A stretch of 64,000 nucleotides of DNA from Zasmidium citrigriseum. Its lineage: Eukaryota; Ascomycota; Dothideomycetes; Mycosphaerellales; Mycosphaerellaceae. The notes under the pieces are model-generated. The model worked only from the letters and a program-made list of their open reading frames with translations. It had not been told where the DNA came from and did no database searches. The DNA lies in contig NHNW01000083.1 of the NCBI GenBank assembly GCA_002786025.1, positions 1 to 64,000 of the forward strand. The letters are read 5' to 3'. A program made the position numbers and the translations under genes. Below are positions 33,205-44,382 of this stretch, piece after piece. Numbering within the stretch: position 1 is the stretch's first letter; the number at the start of each line of letters is the position of its first letter.

Positions 33205-34779
33205 TCAATAACCACTTGACCACAGATCCTTCTCGTCAGCGACTTGATCCTCTTCGGTTATGGCTCCCCTCATCGCCTTCTCCTCTTTCTGCTTCTGTTT
33301 CCGCTCTGCTTTCGTCGTAAAACGAGGAGTGAAGGGCGTTCTGGGGGTTGGCGCTTCATATGCGCTGCGAAGAGGCGAAGCAATACCAGCGAGACGATTC
33401 GTCCCAAGTTCGACCTCTGTGATTTTCGTTGGACTTCTCAATGCATCACCAGCCTTCCACGCTGATGAAGGCGATAGAGGTGTCATCGTTTGAGCTGCTA
33501 GGTTGCGCTGAGACGCGTATTGTCTGAAAGGCAACGGGTTGTTGACGCTAGCAGCGGATGCATTGTTGCGGCGATTCGATGATGCTGGACTGATCGGGTC
33601 TGGACGAGACGAAGCAGTGTTTGTCAAAATTTGAGCTTCATTTTCGTAACCACCGCGCTGAGGGTTTGGATGGGGAAGATCACGGATCTCGTCCAGTGGC
33701 TCGTGGCCATCCTGCATGTAAGGGTATGCAAGACTGCCGGGCGTAGTTGGGGTTATCTCACTGTCCGCTGTCCGTGCGCTTGGTGGCACTGGTGCCCTAT
33801 CGTCTCGTTCGAAGGTGCCTGGTGAGAGAGGTGTCCGCGCACCATCGTCATTATCGTCGCCGGCACGGTAAGGGCCAGAAATCGCAAGCTTTCGCATGCC
33901 CCCGCGGATCGACTTTTGCAATTTATTGGGACCAGAGCTCCTTTCAGAAGCGGCCGTCTTGCCACTGCCGATAGATGAAGTCCTAGCCATCGTCGTTTCT
34001 TGAAGGGGAGATTGGGGAGGTCCAGGCTTGGTGGGAGACAATGGCCCGCCTCTTGGTTGTTGCTGAGATGGTGGATAGATCGCGCGCATAGATCTCGGTG
34101 TCGTGGGACTCAACGGGCTTTGGGGATAGGGGTCTGTCGTCTGGAGGCGGTGGAGATTCGCTGGCCTTGCTCGAGCATACCGGGGTGGAGATGCCGATTG
34201 TATCTCATCCGTTGATACAGCGTGCTGCATTTTTTGCTCCTCATACTCATAATAGGCACCGTAGATGCGGCTCATATCATCCTCCTGTTGCTGTCGTTGC
34301 TGTTGAATCACATTGGGATCGAAGCTTGCAACGCTGTCCATGCCCGGTGATCCAATCTTGTGACTTCCTCCACTTCTGATGCTGCTCGCCGTGCTCTTCT
34401 TCGCCCGCAGTCTGCCCCAGCTCCGAAAGCTACGAGGGCTATGGGGTGATTGATCGAACGTATTGGCAATAGGTTTGATCATCTCAGTAGGTTGTTCGAC
34501 CATGGTCTGCGCTCGCTTTCGTGCCTTTCGTCCAACCGTGAGTAGTAGCGTGCCGAGTATCAGAACAAACCCCAAGTACGATGCTACAATGCCAATGATC
34601 TGGTAGGGCAGCAGGCTTCGGTCGCGGCTGGCGTGTGCTGAGAAGGGCGGTCCTTCTTCTGGACTGGGAGCAGGCCCGAGATCGATCGAGACGTCCCAGA
34701 GGTCGGCGTGTGCTCCAGATGCCGCTGACAGGAGAACGAGAGCTGTGTAGCTGAGGTAGATGGCTCCGCCTCTCCCCAT
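33205..34779 (-). CDS. Single-pass membrane protein with disordered Pro/Ser-rich tail
   Basis: A single-exon gene of 524 residues from the ATG giving MGRGGAIYLSYTALVLLSAA, a clear signal peptide ending near SGAHADLW; an earlier in-frame ATG (34923) would hide it. A short extracellular part is followed by one membrane helix (PYQIIGIVASYLGFVLILGTLLL) and a basic stop-transfer GRKARKRAQ. The remaining 400 residues are cytoplasmic and disordered, with many SP/TP sites (PYPQSPLSPTTP, RTPLSPGTF) and a Lys-rich segment (TKAERKQKQKEEKAM). This resembles fungal cell-surface signalling or polarity proteins of unknown function. I do not assign a family. Confidence 0.7.
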   Translation of the reverse strand: MGRGGAIYLSYTALVLLSAASGAHADLWDVSIDLGPAPSPEEGPPFSAHASRDRSLLPYQIIGIVASYLGFVLILGTLLLTVGRKARKRAQTMVEQPTEMIKPIANTFDQSPHSPRSFRSWGRLRAKKSTASSIRSGGSHKIGSPGMDSVASFDPNVIQQQRQQQEDDMSRIYGAYYEYEEQKMQHAVSTDEIQSASPPRYARARPANLHRLQTTDPYPQSPLSPTTPRSMRAIYPPSQQQPRGGPLSPTKPGPPQSPLQETTMARTSSIGSGKTAASERSSGPNKLQKSIRGGMRKLAISGPYRAGDDNDDGARTPLSPGTFERDDRAPVPPSARTADSEITPTTPGSLAYPYMQDGHEPLDEIRDLPHPNPQRGGYENEAQILTNTASSRPDPISPASSNRRNNASAASVNNPLPFRQYASQRNLAAQTMTPLSPSSAWKAGDALRSPTKITEVELGTNRLAGIASPLRSAYEAPTPRTPFTPRFTTKAERKQKQKEEKAMRGAITEEDQVADEKDLWSSGY

Positions 34780-35308
34780 CTTGTAGACGTGCCCTTGAGA
34801 TGGAGATCTTCTTTCCCAGGCTTTTATGTGCTTTGAGAAGGTGTGATGAGGAGAAGTGACCGCAAACCTACTGTAGTGGTGCCTCTGAGGCACACACGTG
34901 GGAATCCAGCTATCTATATCCATCACAGACGGACTGCAGGTCTGGACGACCTGTTGCGGTGTTCGATGAGAGGTGCGTGAAATGATTGGTGAAGAGAAGG
35001 GCGGCTAGATGCACGCCAGGATCTTCCCGTCAACGCAGGGACCATCACGGCGCTTACAGACCTCACCTCAACTTCAACGCTGGCCCTGATGCAGCCAACA
35101 TCACAATCACTTTCGGAGAAGGCACATGGCACAAGAGAGAATCGCAGTCATCACGACTGGCAGTCGGTCAGTCAGCTTTTGAGGCGTAGGGCTACGATGT
35201 AGCGCTCAAGTCCTCTTACCGCTCGCGAACGGGTCTTGTTCACGGCGGAACAACATCAAGCAACAAATATCAAGTGTGCAAGATGAAAGACTTCCGCAAC
35301 TAGTCGAC
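34780..35308. other. Intergenic region
   Basis: Promoter of the membrane-protein gene and 3' flank of the HET gene, which is on the same strand. No gene seen. Confidence 0.55.
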
Positions 35309-37400
35309 TTAGACAATGTGGAAATTTTCGTCGCGCCTCCGCTCAGCCTTTTGCTTGCGCATTGCCTCGCCATACATGATTCCAGAAACATAGCAGGCGC
35401 CGACGTATCTGCACGTGCCGTTGGAGTTGCGCCGCAACGCAAAAGGGACCGCGCCACCATGGAGAACAGCAATAACGTCTTTGGCAGCCAAGGCATGTGG
35501 ACCTATCCCGAAACGACCGTTTGCAGTCACGAAAAACCGTCTCTGGGAACAGACGACTGCAATTGCTGAGAAGCAACGCATGGCTTTCTGCGAGCTCTCT
35601 TCGAACCCCAGAAGTCCTGCATATGCCGTAGCAGGCGGGTTCTCTCCATGCTTGTCCACATACTTCAGCAAGGCGATGAAGTCGTCGATGTCCTTTGCCT
35701 GGACTTGATGTCCTAGCCAATTGTAGCCAGCCATGAGCGTCGTTGCGAACTTCTCTGTGAATTCCATTGACCATGCTTCTGGCTTTCGATCGCCCGGGTA
35801 TATCGTACGGAGGCATTCATGGATCAACTTGCCAACGTTGGTGTCAAGAATGCTAGCCATGCATCTCGTTCGTCGTGCGACTTGATCCACAAGAATGCCT
35901 TGCAAATTCAAGGAATTTAGGTCACCATCCTGTGTCAGGGTACTGGCTTGGAGCATACGATGATCGTGGGCATTGTACGAGAATGACAGCCATCGTGGCC
36001 CTTTATCATTTGGCCTGCTCATCGTTAACTCTTCATCTTCCTGGCGTGACGTTGTGATATTGAGCACGTACATTTTCAGATCAAATCGAGTAGCCCATGA
36101 TGGCATATTCAACTTGGTCTCACTGCCGGCTTCTGCGCGGTTCTGGAAGATTGCTAGAGACTTTCTTTCCTCGATCATTATCCTGGTAGCATCGCGGAAC
36201 ACCTCTGCGTCGGACTTTGTATAATCTGGTATCAACGTAAGGCTTGCCAACCCTGGCCGTCGAACGCGGACCATCCCCAGTAGAGCGTATACATTGTCTT
36301 TCGCTTCCTTGGCTTGCATCCATTGCAAAGAATACCAGGCCGAGAAAAGTGTGCTCCTAGCCCTCTCGAACATATCGGGTGGGATCAATTGCCGATCCAC
36401 TAGGTACCAGAGCGTCATCGCTTGTCGGAAGCCAGGAGTCTCCATCAAAGTATTGGGCACATACGCTCTATTGTGAACGAGCCACACAGCAATTCTTAGG
36501 ACGTCATTCAAAGCGAAGGTGGCAGATCCGAAATGGCAGAGGTTGTCACTTGCGCACGCGACCTCTTGAGCGACCTGACGACATCAGTACCAGCACAGTC
36601 TGAAAGATCAAGTTACGCACCCAGAGCCGCCCAAACCAAGCACTACAGAAAAGGGCCACGAGTGAAAGCATGTGCTTCTCTGTGTTTGCGGAAAAGGGAG
36701 ATTGGCATCCCCGGCGCTTGTCGTTTGCTGTGCCGGCGTGTGCCAAATAGAAAAGGTCGTAACGGCCGGGGAGGTTCTTTCGAAGATTCGTCAAAACAAC
36801 CTCTAGAGCAGTCATGACAGACTGGGCATTTTGGCGATCATCCCCAAGCCAGACAAGGTTTCTCCGCGTCTTTCCATAGACTTTACTCATCATAGCTACC
36901 TGATGGCTCTTCTCCTCTCTGTCGCTTTGGTTGATGCAGATGGCATCTATCCACAATATCCTGCACTTGTCAGGATACCGCATACGATGTAGAACTCTTG
37001 CTGCGCTTCTCGTCACTTGAGCCGGAAGCCGGTCAAGTTCGATGATTGCCTCTCCAGGATTATGACCCCAGCAATATGATACAGTCTCATAGGGTGTGTG
37101 GCTCTGAGAGACAAGTGATGTGTGCTCAGACGTACATATCAAGGGGTCGCGGTTCTGGCCAGGATGCAGCTTCAGTAATCGAATCTCTTGCTTTCGGGGA
37201 TCGAGTGGTCTGTATATCGGTTTGAGGACGGGCATAAGCTGCAGCGACTCTCGCTGGAGTTTGTCTGAGGTCTGTCGACCCGTCTCGTGCGGCGGCGTCG
37301 AAGTGTTTTGTCGTCCATTCTGATGGGTGCTATGCGGCTTCAACGGTGTGTGCTGTCTTTTGTCTCGCGCTGAGGATGGCTTCAAGAATGAAAATGGCAT
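35309..37400 (-). CDS. HET-domain protein (heterokaryon incompatibility type)
   Basis: Two exons: 37400-36621 and 36574-35309, joined over a 46-bp intron, for 681 residues. The HET domain follows a basic disordered N-terminus: YETVSYCWG (104-112), ILWIDAICINQSD (148-160) and VYGKTRRNLVWLGDD (174-188). The intron interrupts the last conserved block, and splicing restores RLWVAQEVACA, the family's R-W-V-x-E-V motif, which confirms the join. The C-terminal 400 residues are the usual variable region, with GVDQVA-like, PGDRKPEAW and a Cys-containing stretch near the end. HET proteins trigger cell death or recognition after fusion of unlike hyphae or after non-self sensing. No NACHT/WD40 partner domain is attached. 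Confidence 0.88.
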
Positions 37401-38191
37401 GGCGTTGTCGATGTATTAGATCAAGGAGCAAAGGGAATCAAATGGAACCGTCTGCGCAGAGAATATCGAAAGAGGGCCTTCTCTTATGGCGAAGATCGAG
37501 GCTGAGTTCTGCGACTAATGTGCAGGCCAGTGTCACTTACTTGTGTCCAGCGATACGCTCCAACTAGCGCCATGATAATTTAGCATGGCTTTGACCAGAT
37601 GAAGAGCTGCCATGTGGGCCCGACTTGTATGTTGATAGCGAGGACGCCTGTTGACCAAGCAGCTCGGCGGCTGCAAGTTTCAGGTCACAAGCCTGCGCCG
37701 CACGCTCGCTTTACCGCCGCGCAAGGACATCGATCTCTTCCTCCAAGCATCATACTGAGCCGCGAAATCATGTACGCGGCGATTGAAATCTCTTGAAATG
37801 CCTGAGTGGCAATCGAAGCGGCGAAGTCTTGTAGGGGATCGGTTGAAGCCAGTGAACCCACAGACCACACTGGTGGGCGATTCGGAGATGTCGGATTAGC
37901 GATACGAGGTTTCGGTGTGAATAATCACGCGTCACGAAGAGGTCGTCCTGCCATCTACACGACGATCAATGAAAATGTTTGGAAGTGAGGTTGGGCGAGG
38001 AAGAAGGAAGAAGAAGGGGAGACAGCGAATCAAATGTCGCTTACTTCTCACGACGCGGCAGGAGCCGGGGGTGTCCGTGCTGCTGCTGCTGGAAAGTCGT
38101 TCTCCTCGAGCCCTTCGTGCATCTCGCCCGCAAGAGCTACGACACCCGCGCATCCAGCCATTGGCTCTCCAGTCCCCCATCGACCGACAAC
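37401..38191. other. Divergent promoter region between the HET gene and QCR6
   Basis: Shared 0.79-kb upstream region of a minus-strand and a plus-strand gene. No coding region supported. Confidence 0.6.
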
Positions 38192-38955
38192 ATGGGCTTC
38201 TTTGACTATGTATCCGACCTTTATGCCGCCCTGAGCGTGCAGGAGGTCCAGGCCGAGGAGCCGCAAAAAGATGGTGAGGACACCACTCCCGAAGGCATCC
38301 AGCCATGTGGCAGGCGCATGTCTTCGACGTCCGCGAAGGCAATGGAATAAATGGAAAGAGCAGCGCTAACTGAGAATCCATCAGACAACGAAGAGGCATC
38401 TGAAGGCGACGAGGGCAAGCAGGATGAGAGCAGCGAAGGAGGCGAGGGTAAGAGGACACAATTTCCGGATTCCGGGCAATTGATATTAACTTCTCCACAG
38501 AGGGCGATGACTCCGAGGGCGGCGATGAGGGTGGCGATGACGAGGAAGAAGAGGAGGAGGAAGAGGAAGAGGAAGAAGAGCCTGAGGACCCAAAGCCCCA
38601 GCTTGAGGAGGGTAAGTGCATGACGAAACGCACTGAAGGACACTGGGCCTTGGGGGACGGATATGAAGCATACATATGAGAGGATATGGCTGACTGGATA
38701 TGTACAGAGTGCTTGAAGACGGCCCAGTGCGCGCCATTGAAGCACCACTACGACGAGTGCGCCGAGCGCGTAAAGCACCAGGAGGAGCAGTACGGCAAGC
38801 CGTCGGAAGACTGTGTCGAGGAGTGTGAGTTGAAACAGCCATTCATCTTGAGGGGCATTTTCCATGTTAGCATATGCTTACTATTCGCAGTCTTCCATAT
38901 GATGCACTGCGCCAGCCAGTGTGCCGCCCCAAAGCTTTTCCGCCAGCTAAGATAG
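38192..38955 (+). CDS. QCR6: Cytochrome bc1 complex hinge subunit
   Basis: Acidic hinge subunit of respiratory complex III, on the intermembrane-space side, helping cytochrome c docking. Five exons: 38192-38273, 38385-38447, 38501-38611, 38708-38824 and 38891-38955, for 145 residues. The N-terminal half is almost entirely Glu/Asp (QDESSEGGEGEGDDSEGG, then a run of twelve Glu). The conserved C-terminal hairpin has CAPLKHHYDECAERV and SEDCVEE, then across the last intron FFHMMHCASQCAAPKLF, giving the paired cysteines of the family. All four introns fall inside or just after Glu/Gly codons and keep frame. Four introns in 438 coding bases is dense. Confidence 0.92.
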
Positions 38956-39586
38956 ACGACCTTCTGCATATGCAGTTCGACACGACCATGGGATTCGAAT
39001 CACGGCTGGCATCCCCAAGATCGATCCCAGCGAGCTGGAGCAGAGCCCAATGCCACAATGACAAGCAATCCAGCATCCGCCTGTATAGCAACCTCGATAC
39101 ACGAATGTACTATTCAACTTTCAAACGTTCTTCCAACGATTCTCAAATGCCAATGTCTGAATGACAGTACATGCATCGTCTGAGGGAGTCAGCAGGGCAT
39201 CTGTCTCGGCCTCAGAAGATGCAGGAGTGTCCAACTCTGCATATGGAGAGCTTTGTTGACTGGCGTTGATGAGCGCTCGAAGTCCATTGCTTTCGGAGAG
39301 AAAGTTGCGCTGTTTTGCAAACGCTCTCCCTTGCTCGAGCTCCCTCGGCGTAGCATCTGATTCTCACGTGTTTGTAAGAAGACAATCGATCGGGTTCTCG
39401 GAGGCATAACCGAGCCCGTTGGACAGCCGTAAAAGTTGCTAGTGATGTCAGTCGGACGCCCAAGCTCCGGCCTCAACTCCACCTCCAGTGTCTTCTTCCC
39501 ATCACTTCGATTGTAAATCAGCACCGAACTTCTTCCTCACCCCTCTCATCGCCTTCAGACTTTGTGATCCTGAAAGACACAACACA
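38956..39586. other. Intergenic region
   Basis: Between two plus-strand genes (QCR6 and the Mn-SOD gene). No coding region supported. Confidence 0.6.
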
Positions 39587-40463
39587 ATGGCCACGGCACT
39601 GCTCCGTCAGAGCGCGCTCCGCTCTGCTGTCCGTTCGGCAGCTCCATCGACTGCGAAGAGAGCAGCTCTCGCCAGCACCACCTTCACCCGCGGCAAGGCC
39701 ACGCTCCCAGACCTTCCATGTATGTCTCATCCCAATCTTTAGGCGTGGTTTGAGCTCCTACAAGAAATGCTGTTGGCCAATGGTTCGATTCGCGAGGCTA
39801 ACAATACTCTCTAACAGACGACTATGGCGCCCTCGAACCAGCCATCTCTGGCCAGATCATGGAACTGCACCACTCGAAGCATCACAACACCTACGTCACC
39901 TCATACAACACTCAAATGGAAAAGATGCAAGAAGCGCAGCAGAAGGGTGATATCCAGGCGCAGATCGCTCTGCAGCCATTGATCAACTTCCATGGCGGTA
40001 TGTTGAAGACTGAGCACGGTCGATACGATAGATTGAAGCTCTCCATGAGGATCAAGAGACGGAATGCTGACGCATACTAGGTGGCCACACCAACCACACC
40101 CTTTTCTGGGAGAACCTCGCTCCCAAGTCCCAGGGCGGCGGCGAGCCACCAAGCGGTGCCCTCTCCAAGGCCATTGACTCGCACTTCGGCTCGCTCGACA
40201 ACCTCAAGTCGCAGATGAACACCGCCCTCGCCGGAATTCAGGGCTCGGGTTGGGCATGGCTGGTGCAAGATAGCCAAACCGGCGCCATCCAGATCCGCAC
40301 CTACGCAAACCAGGATCCAGTTGTTGGCCAATTCCGCCCATTGCTCGGCATTGACGCCTGGGAGCACGCTTACTACCTCCAATACCAGAACCGCAAGGCT
40401 GAGTACTTCAGCGCCATCTGGGATGTCATCAACTGGAAGGCGGCAGAAAAGCGATTCAAGTAG
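39587..40463 (+). CDS. SOD2: Mitochondrial Mn superoxide dismutase
   Basis: Converts superoxide to peroxide and oxygen in the matrix. Three exons: 39587-39719, 39818-39997 and 40081-40463, for 231 residues. An N-terminal presequence rich in Arg/Ser/Ala precedes [16 protein letters not shown]. Metal ligands are in place: His62 in [11 protein letters not shown], the second His in [10 protein letters not shown] (across intron 2), and Asp and His in [13 protein letters not shown]. The Gly-Gly before HTNH and the GSGWAWL word favour manganese over iron. The C-terminus [15 protein letters not shown] is standard. Introns of 98 and 83 bp split Tyr and Gly codons that match the family exactly. The gene follows QCR6 in the same direction. 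Confidence 0.95.
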
Positions 40464-40826
40464 ACGGCTATCGGGAGCACGGCATGACGAGAATGCGAGC
40501 TGTATGATAGCTGAGGCAAGCGTAGAAGAAAGCGAAGTTACCAATATGTTGATCCCCGTGACATCAGCACCAGGGTCAACCAATTTCCATTTGGCCAGGT
40601 TGGTACTGAGCTTGCTTCCCTGATCCCAGACAGGCGTGGGTGACAGAGGGGCAACATACTTCTCAACTAATGAACAGATGCGAAACAAATCTTCGTGTGA
40701 GTTGTTCCTTCCAATATGCGCTCATGTTGCTGTTTCAGAGGCACCGAGTAAGTTTTTAAGAGCAATGACTACGACTTGCACGACCCACTCACATCCGCCC
40801 AGAAGCCTTCGCGAAAGCGGCTTGAC
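40464..40826. other. Intergenic region with a possible extra 5' exon
   Basis: A GTAAGT donor at 40748 and CAG acceptor at 40802 could form a 55-bp intron. An ATG at 40724 gives a 24-base exon (MLLFQRHR) that joins the DUF7587 frame without shift. Confidence 0.45.
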
Positions 40827-41585
40827 ATGGACGATCAATCCCCACTGGACGTCCTCAATGCACTGAAGTGTACTAGACTTCCTCCGATCCTGTGGAGGGT
40901 CCAATACAGCGAGTCACGAGCCGCATTCGACGACAGCTGCAACCTCGTGGCCAGACTTTCCGACAGCGTACCGACGAGCCTGTACGAGTTGCGGGCTAGC
41001 CTGGCTCGACATCTAAACTGGGGCTACTCGAGAGCGGACAGTTACTTCATCTCGACCTTCTCCGAGCACATTGAAGCTCTGCAATGGGCCAAAGCGCGAA
41101 GACGATCCATCGATGAGAGTGAGGAGGTCACAATCTACAAGATACGGACTTGCCATCTAGCGCCACACACCATGGTGTTCAAAGTGGACAAAGTCATGCA
41201 GAAGCTAGGCATGGAGCCCTTGGTGCGAAGTACAGAAAACGAATACGTGATTCTGAACCGCATACCCTCGCGGGCGATATCGCTGCACGAACACATCGAG
41301 CCCGAGCCATTGAAGCCTCGAGCCGAAAGCCGTTCGACACCGTGGAGGAGAACACTGGAGCGAAGGAGTCAGATTTACCTATTCCACCAGACGAACAGCA
41401 CAGACGCTTTGTGCGCGCAGTATCTGGCGAGATTGGACGTCGAGCACAAGAGGAAGAGTGCGTATGAGAGTGTATATGACTGGGTTCCGCCTGTGGATGA
41501 AAGATACGAGGCTGGAGGAGAGCGAGAGGAGGTCAATGATCGAGTGGATAGTCTGGTTGGCATCATCACGGGGAAACATTACTAG
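40827..41585 (+). CDS. DUF7587-domain protein
   Basis: A 252-residue protein from the ATG giving MDDQSPLDVLNALKCTRLP. The N-terminal half has PPILWRVQYSESRAAFDD, then SLYELRASLARHLNWG and SYFISTFSEHIEALQWA, the pattern of the fungal DUF7587 family (often next to L-W-R-V and an S-x-F-x-x-A block). Function of the family is unknown. The second half holds YKIRTCHLAPHTMVFKVDKV and ENEYVILNRIPSRAI, and a C-terminal Glu/Arg-rich end. An upstream exon at 40724-40747 could extend the protein. This looks like one of many lineage-expanded ascomycete proteins. Confidence 0.65.
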   Translation: MDDQSPLDVLNALKCTRLPPILWRVQYSESRAAFDDSCNLVARLSDSVPTSLYELRASLARHLNWGYSRADSYFISTFSEHIEALQWAKARRRSIDESEEVTIYKIRTCHLAPHTMVFKVDKVMQKLGMEPLVRSTENEYVILNRIPSRAISLHEHIEPEPLKPRAESRSTPWRRTLERRSQIYLFHQTNSTDALCAQYLARLDVEHKRKSAYESVYDWVPPVDERYEAGGEREEVNDRVDSLVGIITGKHY

Positions 41586-41754
41586 GGCGGTGAGATTGAT
41601 CATGGCTGCTTGAAAATGGAGTGTAATGATAATGTCTGGCTAATGGTAATGGTAATAGATCGGTGCGCGTCATTCTCTGCCTTTCCAGTACTCTTTGGAC
41701 TCGTCGCCGAGGCACTTCGACAATCAGCAAGACTCTGGCCCTGTATCTCATGCT

Positions 41755-42372
41755 TCAACTTACTCGGGCCATCATGCTCTCCATCTTAGTAGAACTGCCA
41801 TGACTTGCCCGCAATCTGCTCGGATTCGACTTGCCCACAGCCAGACGGAAAGCGTCATCCATTAGCGCCCTGTCAAACGTCACCTGTGGATTCTTCTTCT
41901 CAGTCTTTGACGCAAAGTCTCGGTAGGTCTGCAATGTCCATTGGTCTTTCTCCTTGTGAGAATTCCGATGATGGCTGCCGACGACGGCCAGTGTAAGACT
42001 CTTGGCTTTGTTGACACCATCTGTAGGCTGTCGTCCAGGAAAGCGCACGGCGAGGTTCGACATCAGGCTATCCCATGCCTGCTTGGATTCTTTGCGAGAC
42101 GACTGTGTTGTGGTAAGCGATGACGTCCATAGGTCCACTTGACCAAGGTGTCTGACCTCTTCAATATAACGGCCCGCGAGCTTCTCGTCGTGAGGAAATC
42201 TCCGGCGAACTTGGGCAGCATACTCGGCATCAAATTCGGCCTTTGTGATCGAAAGCAAGGCGGCCTGATTTTGTGGAATCCCGACGACCGCTCTCAAGAA
42301 CCCTTTGTAAGATCCCTCTGCTAATTTAGGATATTTCAGCAAGACCCCAGAGACTTTCGCTGTTGTTGACAT
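41755..42372 (-). CDS. Small conserved-looking protein of unknown function
   Basis: A single-exon frame of 205 residues starting MSTTAKVSGVLLKYPKLAEG; an in-frame ATG at 42453 would add 27 residues. No signal peptide or membrane helix. It has a basic, helical composition: FDAEYAAQVRRRFPHDEKLAG, KQAWDSLMSNLAVRFPG, then KEKDQWTLQTYRDFASKTEKK and a C-terminus with repeated Ser/Met. I do not recognise the family. It lies in tandem with, and 222 bp downstream of, the cyclase gene on the same strand. Confidence 0.5.
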   Translation of the reverse strand: MSTTAKVSGVLLKYPKLAEGSYKGFLRAVVGIPQNQAALLSITKAEFDAEYAAQVRRRFPHDEKLAGRYIEEVRHLGQVDLWTSSLTTTQSSRKESKQAWDSLMSNLAVRFPGRQPTDGVNKAKSLTLAVVGSHHRNSHKEKDQWTLQTYRDFASKTEKKNPQVTFDRALMDDAFRLAVGKSNPSRLRASHGSSTKMESMMARVS

Positions 42373-42594
42373 ATTGTAGGGCACTTCGACCCGCGGTGGA
42401 AGGGGCGGCCGGCATCCTTTTATCTCTGCCAGACGACAGGGAAGCTGAGACATCTCCACACCAATGCATACTTGTGCAACCCGCAGCAGGCATCAAGTCC
42501 ACGAATCGAGATGACAGCTCGAGCGGTGAGATCACATATATAATTTAAATCAGAGACAGACGCAACGCAACAATTGCGATTGAACTGCCATAAG

Positions 42595-43662
42595 CTAGAA
42601 TATTGCCATCGCATTCGGCGGCGAACCAATCGAGCCGGGAACGTTCAATGGCACACTCGTCAGCAAGAACGTATAACGATTCAGTCTCGCACACGTCTCC
42701 GACAAAGCCTTCAAATCCCACAACTCGCCAATGGACATGCCAAACAGACTCAAAAAGTACTGATGCAGCACCAGCTCGGAAACGATGCCTTCCTTTCCAT
42801 CAACAATGGGTGGGATGTGTTCGAATGCAATCATATCGCCGGCCACGGCCGAGAAGTGCTTGTTCCAGAACCATTTGGCCGTCTCTGTGTCACCGGTGAC
42901 ACCACAGACACGATGAGAGCCCATCAGCTCGGCTTGCTTCTCACCGGAGATGCCAGTCAGGCCCTCGGTGAAGCCTGAGCGGATGATGATCACGTCGCCC
43001 AGCTTGAACTCGACGCCTTGCTTCTTGGCGATGGTTTCGATATCGGAGATGGTTATCTTGTCCGCATCAAAGGGGTTGAAGTTGCGGCCAGTCTCGTCGG
43101 CGTATCTTTTGAAGTCTATAAAGACTCCACGGGCCACCATCCCGCCGCGCTTGTGCCAGTGGTTGAGCGTTGGCAGATTCTGATTGGAGTCCCAATCCGA
43201 ATCATAAGATTGCGTCAGTTCTTGGACATTGGTCTTCGTGCCATTATAGCCGCAACCGGAAGGCTGATGGTGGAAGTGGACGAGCGAATCCCACTGGCTG
43301 CTGCACTGGGTGTTGAATTCGACTTCGTCGTCGTATCCGTGACATTTCAATGGGCTATCCACGAAGTTGATGACGTTGTGGACAAGGCCTTTGCGTCCAA
43401 AACCAGGTGTTTTGATGGCGCCAATTGGCCAGTTGAGGGACACGTGGATGCCATCTCTGGCCTCAGAGTAGGCTTGCTTGATCACATCTGGTGTCAGGAG
43501 GTTGAGGGTACCGTAGACATCCTTCTTTCCGTCCTTATCCCATAGACCCCAGGCACATCCTGTTGAACGTGTTAGTATCGCTCACTGTCAACGCAAAGTA
43601 GTCATACCTTTCGGCATGCCCTTGACTTCGGGGAGATCGTCAAAGTCAGGAATTTTCGCCAT
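42595..43662 (-). CDS. Cyclase-family (PF04199-like) hydrolase, fungal variant
   Basis: Two exons: 43662-43608 and 43559-42595 (48-bp intron), for 339 residues. The N-terminus MAKIPDFDDLPEVKGMPKG joins across the intron to CAWGLWDKDGKKDVYGTLN and LTPDVIKQAYSEARDG, typical of fungal members related to kynurenine formamidase/cyclase. In bacterial members a metal site reads H-x-G-T-H-x-D. Here the block reads FNTQCSSQWDSLVHFHH, so the first histidines are replaced by Gln/Ser while Trp-Asp and the later His-rich part are kept, which is the usual form of the fungal subgroup as I recall it. GDMIAFEHIPPIV and the C-terminal HQYFLSLFGMSIGELWDL complete the family pattern. The reaction is unknown. Confidence 0.75.
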
Positions 43663-44382
43663 GGTGATATCGAGTCTCGCAGTGAAAGGCGAGCCTTAGG
43701 AGAACGAATAGGATATGAGACAGGGGAGCGGTTTTCGCGAGAGTGAGAGCAAGAGACGGACTCACTGTGTTATGCTGCATGCCCTGATGATGCCCGCAGC
43801 TTTCATTGCCGTGCCTCTTCCTCTGCCACAGGCGGGGTAGAGAGGAGGTGGAGATGGCTCGTCCTCGGGCGAGTGGTACTTACCTTGTGCATGCCGCTCG
43901 ACAACATGATGCCAAGTGTTAGGGAAGGAGAGGTGAGTTGAACGGAGATGAAGGCGGCGGACCTTTAGATAGAACTAAAGGACCTTGATGGCGACACTTT
44001 GGCGCCGCGGAGTCTGGAAACCAGAGGTGGCGGGATGTGACCAACGCCTCCATCGTAGCTTGCAGCATGCCAGGTTTTCATTTGGGAGGACTGACCATCG
44101 ATCAATTGTGATTAGGAGGCGTAGCATGAAGCAAGACGGTACTGAATGAGACTCAGGAAGTTACCGGTCTCCTCATAAAGCTCTGTGTTGTTCGCGAGAC
44201 CGGGCAGGAACGACATCCTCTCATTCGCCTGACCCATCGTTGCATTTTTCTTGACAATCGTCTCCATCTTCAAGAATGGAAGCGGCGTCATTGCCTCTAG
44301 CACTATCATTGAACTCATCGTTCTCTTGATGTCTCACTGTGAGAAGTCCCTAATGAGCCGCGCTCAAACCTCCCTGGCCATC
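43663..44382. other. Intergenic region
   Basis: Promoter of the cyclase gene and 3' flank of the next minus-strand gene. A 68-codon minus frame (44112-44318) has no motifs. Confidence 0.55.
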
